A stretch of 6,318 nucleotides of DNA from assembly GCA_001564035.1 (NCBI GenBank), contig LKMX01000037.1, positions 1 to 6,318 on the forward strand, in the 5' to 3' direction. The notes below the pieces were generated by a model that saw only the letters and a program-made list of their open reading frames with translations, was not told the DNA's origin and ran no database searches. How positions within the stretch are numbered: the first letter of the stretch is position 1; every line of letters starts with the position of its first letter. The position numbers and the translations under genes are program-made. Below, one piece after another: positions 1-6,180 of this stretch. The stretch is from Nanohaloarchaea archaeon PL-Br10_U2g27 (GTDB taxonomy: Archaea > Nanohalarchaeota > Nanosalinia > Nanosalinales > Nanosalinaceae).

Positions 1-2053
1 CAGTAGGAGCCTCGTTACTCTATTGATGCGGGCCAACAATTAATTGGCAAGGGACTACGCTACCTTAAGACGGTCATAGTTACCGCCGCCGTTTACCAGC
101 CCTTCCTCTCCTTGTACGGAGGTTTCAGGTGCTGGCACTGGGCAAGAGTCGCCGACTATACAAATCCTTTCGGACTAGCAGTCGGCTATGTTTTTAGTAA
201 ACAGTCGAGCTCCTCGAGTCATTGAAACCTATCTAATCTAGTAGATAGGCACCCCATGTACCGAAGGTACGGGGCCAATTTGCCGAATTCCCTAAGCTTC
301 GTTATGCCCGAACACCTTAGCCTACTCAGCCAGAGTACCTGTGCTGGTTCTGGGTACGGTCTTCCACTCCTTTTCATGGGTTCCAGGAATCACAGAAACC
401 CGGGATTTTTCCCAGGCCATTCACAGATTCACAGGGTCGAAGCATTACGCTCGCCCGTATTAACTGCTTAGACTGCGCGGTGACGCAGATTCTGTTATCC
501 CGAAACGTCAGTTAGTGTGGTTAGGTACAGGAATATTAACCTGTTTCCCTATTCGCCAGTCTCGATTTACGGACCGGCTTAGGACCGACTAACCCTCTGC
601 TGATAATCATTGCAGAGGAACCCTTACTCTTACGGTGGAACAGATTCGCACTGTTCTTAATGTTGATACTGCCGGCAGGATTCTCGTGTCTACACGGTCC
701 ACTTGAAATCACTTCCAAGCTTCTGTCCATGCAGACCGCCATTCTACCCCAGATTATTTCACTGGGCATGGTATCGGTTCTTGACTTAAGCCCCGTCCAT
801 TTACGGCGCCTCGGCTCTCAACGGGTGAGCTGTTACGCTATCTTTAAAGGGTAGCTGCTTCTAAGCTAACCTCCCCGCTGTCTGAGAACCAAGACATCCT
901 CGATGACACTTAGTCAAAAATTATGGGACCTTAACCATGCTCTGGGTTGTTTCCCTCTAGGAACGGTACCTTACGCACCGCCCCTCACTCCCAAGGTCTA
1001 CAACGTCTAAGAGTTCAGAGTTTGACTCCGGGCCTGGACTCGCGTCCAGAAACCCAGAATCAGTAGCTTTACCTCTTAGACCGTCTCGCTTGAGGCTGAA
1101 CTTCGATTCATTTCGAATGGAACCAGCCATCACTGATCTCGATTGACATTTCACCCCTTGACCCAGTTCACTCGAGCGCTTGTAACACAGCACCGATGAG
1201 GCCTTCCACGGAGCTTTCGCGCCGCTTCAGCCGGACCAGGCCAGGATCGACCAGTTTCGGATCATGTCTCGGTGACTTCTCGCGCGTTAACACGAGGTCC
1301 CTCACGCAAAGCGCTGCGGACTTCTTGCTTTCGCTACGACTTCATCGCGTAAAACGAATTAGTCTCGCCACGGAGACAAACTCCCTGCCCCGTTTTTCAA
1401 AACGGATGATATGACGTCGCTCCACAGAGATCATACTAGGGCCTCTCGGCCGGTTCTTTAGTCTGTATCAACGCTTGCACGCCATATCTAGCCTATTACT
1501 GAATAGTTTGAAGCTCTTGTCACCCCCTTTCTAGGGGTACTTTTCAGCTTTCCCTCACGGTACTTAGTACGCTATCGGACTCGAGAAGTATTTAGCATTG
1601 GAAGAATGTGCCTCCCATATTCACACAGGATTTCCAACCCATGTTACTCTTGCTCAACCTGTGAACGGTGCGGAGTCAGTCTACGAGGCTATCACTCTCT
1701 ATGGCCCTTCTTTCCAGAAGAGTTTGACTTGTCCGCTTGGTTCTAATGGTTGAACGAACCACATCCGGCAATCCTCTCGGAAGGCCGTTCGGTTTGTGCT
1801 ATTCCCTTTTCGTTCGCCACTACTGGGGGAATCCCATAATTGGTTTCTTTTCCTACGGTTACTAAGATGTTTCAATTCACCGCGTTACCTGCACTCTCGT
1901 GCTGACCTGTCGAAACAGGCCGCGAAGTCGCATTAGGAAATCTTAGGCTCTAAGGCTGCATGCACCTCGCCTAAGCTTATCGCAGCTTACCACGTCCTTC
2001 ATCGGCTTCTCGAACCGAGCTATCCACTATTCAGCTTCGAATAGGATATAGTC
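1..2053 (-). rRNA. 23S ribosomal RNA, 5' two thirds (partial, 3' end off the left edge)
   Basis: This is large-subunit rRNA read on the minus strand. Near the 5' end the minus strand reads GTGGATAGCTCGG (2027 downward), then GATGAAGGACGTGG and AAGCTGCGATAAGC, the classic start of 23S domain I. The L11/GTPase-centre segment, with GCTTAGAAGCAGC and GCGTAACAGCTCACC, lies at about 820-880. The H69-H71 region, with GGTAACTATGACCGTC and TTAAGGTAGCGTAGT, lies at about 40-90 and is of archaeal type. The visible part corresponds roughly to E. coli positions 1-2000; the peptidyl-transferase centre and sarcin-ricin loop are outside the window. The length (about 2.05 kb for this span) leaves no room for a large intron. 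The 5' end is placed about 26 nt before GTGGAT, allowing for a terminal hairpin with a TATTC/GAATA stem, and is uncertain by about 10 nt. Every open reading frame inside this stretch is incidental. Confidence 0.97.
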
Positions 2054-2341
2054 TTCGGGCATCCGGCTTGATTTGCTCCGTTTTAAAGCGAAGATATGTT
2101 GGAACAAACCAAGTCAAATGCAAAATATGTATGTATGTTTGGTCGAACCCTACTTACCCTCTAAAACAACTTAATATGCGTCCGAGGGTGCACTACTTTC
2201 GCCCACATCTAGATTCAGACGAAGTTTCGTGCTAGGGACACCTGAAAAGGCGCCACATTCAAACAATATTGCCGGTTAATGCCCGGCATCATAACAACGA
2301 CCTCTAAACCTTATAAGCCGTAAAGGCCTACCGAGGTCCGT
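2054..2341 (-). other. Probable transcribed 23S leader with strong secondary structure
   Basis: This stretch has no gene, but it lies between TATA-like boxes and the 23S 5' end, so it is probably the leader of the 23S precursor. It is visibly more G+C rich and more structured than the other intergenic DNA. On the minus strand I see a 6-bp hairpin TGCCGG/CCGGCA with a 7-nt loop (2288-2270). A nested rod is formed by GTGTCC (2241-2236) with GGACGC (2183-2178), GCAC (2232-2229) with GTGC (2193-2190), and ACTTCG (2225-2220) with CGAAAGT (2201-2195, one bulged base). A GGCGCCT/AGGTGTC hairpin at 2254-2237 competes with the rod. Several of these pairs are G.U, which pair only on the minus strand. 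I do not recognise it as 5S, 7S/SRP or RNase P RNA. It may be an rRNA processing structure or a separate small RNA. Confidence 0.5.
2310..2317 (-). promoter_or_regulatory. Second TATA-like box ahead of 23S (possible P2)
   Basis: CTTATAAG is a self-complementary TATA-like octamer about 55 bp downstream of P1. If used on the minus strand it would start transcription near 2287. Tandem promoters are common in front of archaeal rRNA genes, but this box also lies inside the loop of a GACCTC/GAGGTC inverted repeat (2333-2338 with 2299-2304). It could therefore be part of the leader structure instead. Confidence 0.25.
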
Positions 2342-2362
2342 ATCCAAAAATCCAGGTCTAAA

Positions 2363-2373
2363 CTTTATATAGG
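2363..2373 (-). promoter_or_regulatory. TATA box of the probable 23S rRNA promoter (P1)
   Basis: The minus strand reads CCTATATAAAG, close to the archaeal TATA consensus. Transcription would be expected about 26 nt downstream, near 2341, leaving a leader of nearly 290 nt before mature 23S. A separate promoter is expected because 16S ends about 4.1 kb upstream with genes in between. The assignment rests on sequence match and position only. Confidence 0.5.
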
Positions 2374-2413
2374 TAAAAGGAATGCTATCTCATCTGCTTC
2401 CTGAGACTCAACT

Positions 2414-2427
2414 CTATTTAAAAAAAT
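2414..2427 (+). promoter_or_regulatory. TATA-like element upstream of tRNA-Ala
   Basis: An A/T run (TATTTAAAAAAAT, 2415-2427) is centred about 30 bp before the first base of tRNA-Ala on the plus strand. This is a reasonable distance for an archaeal TATA box with a start a few bases ahead of the mature tRNA. With the 23S boxes at 2363-2373 on the other strand, it makes a compact divergent promoter region for the two RNA genes. Confidence 0.4.
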
Positions 2428-2451
2428 AGGCCTACCCAGTAACAATTAGAA

Positions 2452-2525
2452 GGGCTCGTAGTTCAGTCTGGCAGAACGTCCCCCTTGCAAGGGGAAGGCC
2501 CAGGGTTCAAATCCCTGCGAGTCCA
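2452..2525 (+). tRNA. tRNA-Ala (anticodon UGC)
   Basis: A complete 74-nt cloverleaf can be drawn. The acceptor GGGCTCG (2452-2458) pairs with CGAGTCC (2518-2524) and includes the G3.U70 wobble pair, the main alanine identity element. The D stem is GTTC/GAAC (2461-2464, 2474-2477). The anticodon stem is TCCCC/GGGGA (2479-2483, 2491-2495) with loop CTTGCAA and anticodon TGC at 2486-2488. The variable loop is AGGCC, and the T arm is CAGGG-TTCAAAT-CCCTG (2501-2517). The discriminator is A2525; CCA is not encoded. There is no intron. In many euryarchaea tRNA-Ala sits in the 16S-23S spacer on the same strand as the rRNAs. Here it is next to 23S but on the opposite strand, so it cannot be part of the rRNA transcript. 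Confidence 0.97.
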
Positions 2526-2526
2526 C

Positions 2527-2534
2527 TTTTATTT
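2527..2534 (+). terminator. Short T-rich stop signal after tRNA-Ala
   Basis: TTTTATTT begins two bases after the tRNA discriminator. Archaeal RNA polymerase stops at T-rich tracts on the non-template strand, so this is a plausible end for the tRNA transcript. It is a weak signal in generally AT-rich DNA. Confidence 0.4.
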
Positions 2535-2544
2535 GACTTCTATC
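2532..2544. repeat. 13-nt direct repeat, left copy
   Basis: TTTGACTTCTATC occurs here, six bases after the tRNA-Ala gene, and again, identically and in the same orientation, at 5974-5986 between the ATPase and 16S. The pair brackets the hypothetical gene and the ATPase gene. It might mark the ends of an inserted segment, but a chance match of this length in AT-rich DNA is possible. Confidence 0.4.
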
Positions 2545-2560
2545 TCAAAGCCTCAATTAT

Positions 2561-2576
2561 ATTAAAATAAAAAATA
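2561..2576 (-). terminator. T-rich terminator of the hypothetical gene
   Basis: On the minus strand, just after the TAA stop at 2581-2583, the sequence reads TATTTTTTATTTTAAT. This dense T tract of the archaeal intrinsic-terminator type would stop the hypothetical gene before it ran antisense into tRNA-Ala. No stem-loop precedes it, and none is needed in archaea. Confidence 0.45.
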
Positions 2577-2580
2577 TGTT

Positions 2581-2946
2581 TTAGAAAGCATCGTATTCAG
2601 GAGAAAGAGATTCTCTAATTACTTCATCATCTAGTCTTAAAGGCGTGTCGAAAAAGTTGTCACTAAGGAATTCTTTAATCTGTTCCCGATCTGGAACTAG
2701 TCCTTCATCTGATGTAAATGAGTATGAGTCTGTGTGAGATACATGTCCTTCTTCTATATAGTCTTCAACCCAATCTAGCGTCTCAATTTCATAGTCGAGA
2801 GTCACAGTATTGCCCTCAGTATACATTTCTATGTCAAGAGAAACCTGTGTTTCTTCTAATCCAAGTACTTCTAGATCAAGCCCGACTTGTCTAACAAAAT
2901 TATATGCTGTTTCCCTTCCGTTCATTTCACTCCCCTTTTTTGTCAT
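2581..2946 (-). CDS. Small, very acidic hypothetical protein
   Basis: This is a 121-residue protein of unknown function that I do not recognise. It has 31 Asp/Glu against 8 Lys/Arg, giving a very low predicted pI, as expected for a cytoplasmic protein of a salt-in halophile. There is no signal peptide, membrane segment, cysteine or metal motif. The layout suggests an N-terminal helix (about 9-22), two or three alternating beta strands (about 33-57, for example TQVSLDIEMY then NTVTLDYEI) and C-terminal helices (about 86-113), so a compact alpha/beta domain. Two starts compete. ATG at 2946 lies about 25 bp from a TATA box, which fits a leaderless mRNA. ATG at 2925 (Met8) is preceded by GGGGAG at 2935-2930 with 4 nt spacing and would give 114 residues. 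It is transcribed divergently from the ATPase gene, so a shared function is possible but not shown. The stop is TAA. Confidence 0.75.
   Translation of the reverse strand: MTKKGSEMNGRETAYNFVRQVGLDLEVLGLEETQVSLDIEMYTEGNTVTLDYEIETLDWVEDYIEEGHVSHTDSYSFTSDEGLVPDREQIKEFLSDNFFDTPLRLDDEVIRESLSPEYDAF
2930..2935 (-). promoter_or_regulatory. Shine-Dalgarno-like site for the internal start Met8
   Basis: The minus strand reads GGGGAG, ending four bases before ATG 2925-2923. It matches part of the complement of the 16S tail (CACCTCC) seen at the right edge of this window. With a transcript starting near 2944 it would act in a leader of about 20 nt. This favours the shorter 114-residue form, but the upstream ATG remains possible. 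Confidence 0.4.
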
Positions 2947-2966
2947 AAAGATTATTCACTCATAAC

Positions 2967-2974
2967 CTATAAAA
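2967..2974 (-). promoter_or_regulatory. TATA box of the hypothetical gene
   Basis: The minus strand reads CTTTTATAGG here. Its centre is about 25 bp from the ATG at 2946, so transcription should begin at or within a few bases of that codon. Confidence 0.5.
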
Positions 2975-3201
2975 GAAAGTTCATCATAATCGAACACCGA
3001 TGATTTTGAGGCCTAGAATACTAGAAAAAACCCATTAAGAACACTAAAGCCTCTAACTACAAGCAAACCTAAATCACTACAAACAAAACTATTCTCCACA
3101 AAGTTCAGAAACAACCCTATATGTATAATGTCAGCGAACCCTCATTAACTTCGATAAAAATACCGATTAATCCACAACCAGGCTACCTAAACAGAGACTA
3201 G

Positions 3202-3208
3202 TTTTTTA
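3202..3208 (+). promoter_or_regulatory. TATA-like box of the ATPase gene
   Basis: TTTTTTA is centred about 28 bp before the ATG at 3234. No sequence resembling GGAGGTG precedes the ATG, so a leaderless transcript beginning at or next to the start codon is the simplest reading. The box is a poor match to the TATA consensus. Confidence 0.4.
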
Positions 3209-3233
3209 ACCCAGCCAAGCCAATCAAATTTTA

Positions 3234-5831
3234 ATGACTGATAGAGAAGGCCTTTCCTCAGAAGAAGTCGAGGACCAGCTAGAAGAGTACGGAGCAAATG
3301 AGTTAGAAGAGGAAGATCCAACTACTAAATGGAGTGTTTTTAAGAGACAGTTTTCAAGCGTTTTAATCTGGATTTTAGCTGTTGCAGCCGTTATTTCTCT
3401 AGCTGTTGGCGAAATGCTTGAATTTTACTTTATAACCGCTATTATAGGCCTAATTGCTGCTATGGGATTTATTCAAGAATGGAAGGCTGAAAAAGCAATG
3501 GAAGAGCTCCAGAACATGACTAATCCTACTGTTGAAGTTTATAGAGATGGAGAACTAGTTGAAGTTGAAAGCGAGAATCTTGTACCCGACGATATTATCA
3601 AGCTAGAGATGGGAGATAAAATTCCAGCAGATGCAGAGATTATAGAATCAACCGACATTAAAATTGACGAAGCAGTTCTTACCGGAGAATCCAAACCAGT
3701 AAGCAAAGAAGATGGAGACGAAATTTATTCCGGCACAACAATCGTCCATGGACGATGTGAAGCAAAAGTTACGAAAACCGGTATGGACTCAAAACTTGGA
3801 GAAATAGCTGGAGAAATCCAAGAAAGCGATGATGACACTCCTTTACAAAGAAAAATAGATTCTTTAGGAAAGAAACTAGGAGTAATAGCAGTACTAGTAT
3901 CTGTATTTGTATTTGCTCTAGGAATGAACGATCCTAACGCAGGAATAGAAGCTATACTTATCGTAACACTTGCCCTTGCAGTTGCATCTATACCTGAGGC
4001 CTTACCTTTGACACTTACACTAACTTTATCTCTAGGTATGAAAGACATGGCTAAAAACAATGCTATTGTTAAGAAAATGCTTGCTGTTGAAGGCCTAGGA
4101 TCAACAACCGTCATCTGTACCGATAAAACAGGGACATTAACTAAAAATGAGATGACCGTCAAGAAGATGTACTTGGATAATGAAGAGCTAGATGTTGATG
4201 GCTCAGGATATATCCCTGAAGGAGATATAACAGATCTAGACGGAGATAAACTAGAGCTTGATAGAACTACTCTTGAAAAAACGTTGACTACAGGCCTTTT
4301 ATGTAATAATGCTGAGCTTCGTAAAGAAGAAACTGCTTACCAGATAAATGGTGAGCCAACAGAAGGAGCATTAGTTGTTTTAGGAGAGAAAACAGAGCTT
4401 GACAAAAAAGATTTAGAAGAACAATTTGAGCGCAAAAAAGAAATCTTATTCACTTCTGAAAGAAAGATGATGACAACCGTCCATGATGTAGATGGACGTA
4501 ATGATGCTTTTGTTAAAGGCGCTCCAGAAGTTGTACTCGACAAATGTAGCTCTATAATGATCGATGGTAAGAAGATAGAGCTAACTGAAGAGAAAAAACA
4601 AGAAATACTCAGCAAAAATGAAGAATTTGCTAAAGATGCATTAAGAGTACTTTCATTAGCTTACAGAAAAGATGTTTCTGAACCTTTTACAGATGAAAAT
4701 ATTGAGCAAGATCTAACGTTTTTAGGCCTTGCAGGAATGATCGACCCTGCACGTGAAGAAGTTGAAGGAGCCATAGATGAATGCTACACCGCAGGTATAG
4801 GCGTAAAAATGGTTACAGGAGACAACCCTGTAACAGCCAAAGCAATAGCTAAAGACATAGGCCTCGCCGACGACCCAAAAGTATTAACAGGCCCGGAAAT
4901 CGAGGAAATAAGTAAAGAAGAACTGGAAGAACAAGTACCGGAAGTAGATGTCTACGCACGCACACAGCCAGAGCACAAGCTGCATATCGTCGAAGCATTG
5001 AAATCTGACGGCGAAATCGTTGCAATGACTGGTGACGGCGTAAATGACGCTCCTGCAGTTAAAAAAGCAGATGTAGGGATTGGCATGGGTCAAAAGGGCA
5101 CAGACGTCACTAAAGAGAGCGCCGACATGATTCTCCAAGATGACAACTTTGGAACAATCGTCTCAGCCGTAAAGGACGGAAGAAGAATCTACGACAATAT
5201 TGAGAAATTCACAACATACTTAATTTCAAGATCTTACACCGAAATATCAATAATTGCATTAGGCCTGATATTCCTAGGATTTGAATACTTACCGCTTATC
5301 GCTTTACAGATATTATTCCTTAATGTTATAGGACAAGAAATGCCTGCTATAGCACTAGGATTAGATCCTGCTACAGAAGGAATAATGGAAAGAGATCCTA
5401 GGCCTACCGATCAGAAGCTGCTAGACTCAAGAAATTTATTCATGGTCGGCAGCATGGCAGTATTCATGGGAATAGTTGGTTTCTTAGTATTCCTTCTCGG
5501 CAATCCATTGGAAAATCTAGACTCCGCTAGAACTATGGTATTTGCATCAATAGTCCTAATGATAATGGCTCACGCTTTCAACTTCCGGTCCCTAACAGAT
5601 TCAATAGTAAACATAGGACTATCTGACAACAAATGGATACTCCTATCAATAGGGACAATCGCCCCAGTACTACTAGCACTTATTTACTGGGAGCCGGCAG
5701 CAAGCCTTTTCGGGCATACACCATTAAGTCTTAGAGAATGGATGATTACCCTGGGCGGCGCTCTCGCAACCGTAGGATTCATTGAAGCACTGAAGAAAAT
5801 AGCCAATAAAATCTACGGCCGAGGATACTAA
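3234..5831 (+). CDS. P2-type cation-transporting P-type ATPase
   Basis: This is an 865-residue ATP-driven cation pump of the SERCA/PacL-like P2 group, with ten predicted membrane helices. In order, it has the N-terminal cation-ATPase domain (GLSSEEVEDQLEEYGANEL, 6-24), M1-M2 (about 41-82), the actuator domain with TGES (150-153), M3 (about 215-231) and M4 with PEALP (254-258). The P domain has phosphorylated D297 in DKTGT, and the N domain has F406, KGAP (428-431) and PTEGAL. The P domain resumes with DPAR (504-507), TGDN (528-531), K582 and GDGVNDAP (600-607), followed by M5-M10 (about 660-855). All catalytic motifs are intact, so it should be active. The ion is uncertain: aligned without gaps to SERCA, E309 is kept (E255), N796 is N697 and E771 is E670, but N768 is S667, T799 is G700, D800 is Q701 and E908 is I777. 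Only one upstream in-frame region exists before a TAA at 3207, so ATG 3234 is the start. The N terminus is about 20-30 residues shorter than in SERCA. Soluble parts are acidic. Confidence 0.96.
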   Translation: MTDREGLSSEEVEDQLEEYGANELEEEDPTTKWSVFKRQFSSVLIWILAVAAVISLAVGEMLEFYFITAIIGLIAAMGFIQEWKAEKAMEELQNMTNPTVEVYRDGELVEVESENLVPDDIIKLEMGDKIPADAEIIESTDIKIDEAVLTGESKPVSKEDGDEIYSGTTIVHGRCEAKVTKTGMDSKLGEIAGEIQESDDDTPLQRKIDSLGKKLGVIAVLVSVFVFALGMNDPNAGIEAILIVTLALAVASIPEALPLTLTLTLSLGMKDMAKNNAIVKKMLAVEGLGSTTVICTDKTGTLTKNEMTVKKMYLDNEELDVDGSGYIPEGDITDLDGDKLELDRTTLEKTLTTGLLCNNAELRKEETAYQINGEPTEGALVVLGEKTELDKKDLEEQFERKKEILFTSERKMMTTVHDVDGRNDAFVKGAPEVVLDKCSSIMIDGKKIELTEEKKQEILSKNEEFAKDALRVLSLAYRKDVSEPFTDENIEQDLTFLGLAGMIDPAREEVEGAIDECYTAGIGVKMVTGDNPVTAKAIAKDIGLADDPKVLTGPEIEEISKEELEEQVPEVDVYARTQPEHKLHIVEALKSDGEIVAMTGDGVNDAPAVKKADVGIGMGQKGTDVTKESADMILQDDNFGTIVSAVKDGRRIYDNIEKFTTYLISRSYTEISIIALGLIFLGFEYLPLIALQILFLNVIGQEMPAIALGLDPATEGIMERDPRPTDQKLLDSRNLFMVGSMAVFMGIVGFLVFLLGNPLENLDSARTMVFASIVLMIMAHAFNFRSLTDSIVNIGLSDNKWILLSIGTIAPVLLALIYWEPAASLFGHTPLSLREWMITLGGALATVGFIEALKKIANKIYGRGY

Positions 5832-5841
5832 AAAACAACTC

Positions 5842-5868
5842 ATTTCCAATATTTCTTTTCTATTCAAT
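5842..5868 (+). terminator. T-rich terminator after the ATPase gene
   Basis: Eleven bases after the TAA stop the plus strand carries a pyrimidine-rich tract with several T runs (ATTTCTTTTCTATTC at 5851-5865). This is typical of archaeal stem-less termination. It would end the ATPase transcript before it met the convergent 16S gene. Confidence 0.45.
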
Positions 5869-5934
5869 TCTAATAATCCAAGTTTATCGACTAAAATTAT
5901 TTTACCTTCACCTATGAATTTCAAATCCCCCAAA

Positions 5935-5958
5935 TTATAGAGTTATAGCATTATAGAT
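5935..5958. repeat. Three-copy 8-bp tandem repeat (TTATAGNN)
   Basis: TTATAGAG, TTATAGCA and TTATAGAT follow one another exactly. The unit resembles a TATA element on the minus strand (CTATAA), but no gene follows on that side that would need a promoter. It is probably simple AT-rich repeat DNA. Confidence 0.7.
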
Positions 5959-5973
5959 AGAACTAGAAAATTC

Positions 5974-5986
5974 TTTGACTTCTATC
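5974..5986. repeat. 13-nt direct repeat, right copy
   Basis: This is identical in sequence and orientation to 2532-2544, the copy just after tRNA-Ala. The two copies are about 3.4 kb apart and enclose both protein genes. Confidence 0.4.
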
Positions 5987-6040
5987 CACAAATTTTGATG
6001 ATAAAAATACTATAGAATCAGAACTCAAATAACCAATATC

Positions 6041-6097
6041 TTTCTAGCAACTAATTTAATTTAGAATTTTTCTAGTAATTAATTTAATCTAGAATTT
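6041..6097. repeat. Two-copy 28-bp tandem repeat
   Basis: The segments 6041-6069 and 6069-6097 match at 26 of 29 positions. Both begin TTTCTAG and end AGAATTT, with differences at only three pyrimidine positions, all C/T changes. A decayed third copy may follow (TTTAGTAA at 6100-6107). Each unit contains an imperfect AT palindrome (such as CTAATTTAATTTAG in the first). It lies about 100 bp beyond the 3' end of 16S on that gene's strand. Confidence 0.85.
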
Positions 6098-6155
6098 GAT
6101 TTAGTAAAGAGAGTGTTGTGTAGGAAGGACGGTAAACGTGTAAATGAAATGAAAG

Positions 6156-6180
6156 TGAAAAACACACCCTGTTTAGGGTG
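6156..6180 (-). terminator. Hairpin plus T tract after 16S rRNA (probable terminator or processing site)
   Basis: On the minus strand, 12 nt past the 16S 3' end, CACCCT (6180-6175) and AGGGTG (6170-6165) form a perfect 6-bp stem with an AAAC loop. TGTTTTTC follows. The arrangement resembles an intrinsic terminator and would separate 16S from 23S transcription. It could instead form part of the 16S precursor processing stem; the other half of such a stem would be outside the window. Confidence 0.5.

Larger units (their letters stand above)
2947..3233. other. Divergent intergenic region between the hypothetical gene and the ATPase gene
   Basis: I see no gene in these 287 bp. The TATA boxes for the two divergent genes lie at its ends. 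The middle (about 3015-3130) is rich in A and C and very poor in G on the plus strand. It contains a weak imperfect tandem repeat, 3056-3075 and 3076-3095, each starting ACTACAA and matching at about 14 of 20 positions. One copy of the enriched palindrome AGGCCT lies at 3009-3014. Confidence 0.5.

Noticed and set aside
256..1414. Several open reading frames of 64-78 codons on both strands at the left of the window
   Set aside because: They lie inside highly conserved 23S rRNA sequence and have no protein-like features.
1..2053. An rRNA intron with a homing endonuclease in 23S
   Set aside because: The visible length matches an uninterrupted gene for this span, and no LAGLIDADG-type frame is present.
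2101..2160. A tRNA-like T arm (GGGTTCGACC) in the 23S leader
   Set aside because: The flanking bases do not pair into a T stem, and no acceptor, D or anticodon arm can be drawn around it.
2054..2341. A 5S rRNA, SRP RNA or RNase P RNA in the region ahead of 23S
   Set aside because: None of the conserved signatures of those RNAs is present on either strand, although the region is structured.
3725..5138. Minus-strand open reading frames at 3725-4162, 4337-4615 and 4884-5138
   Set aside because: They are antisense shadows of the ATPase gene, whose motifs and length leave no doubt about the coding strand.
5724..5933. Minus-strand 69-codon open reading frame overlapping the ATPase 3' end
   Set aside because: It is mostly antisense to ATPase M10, has no promoter or ribosome site that I can see, and resembles no known protein.
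5935..6097. A CRISPR array
   Set aside because: The repeats are directly adjacent without spacers, differ in unit length (8 and 28 bp), and no cas genes are present.
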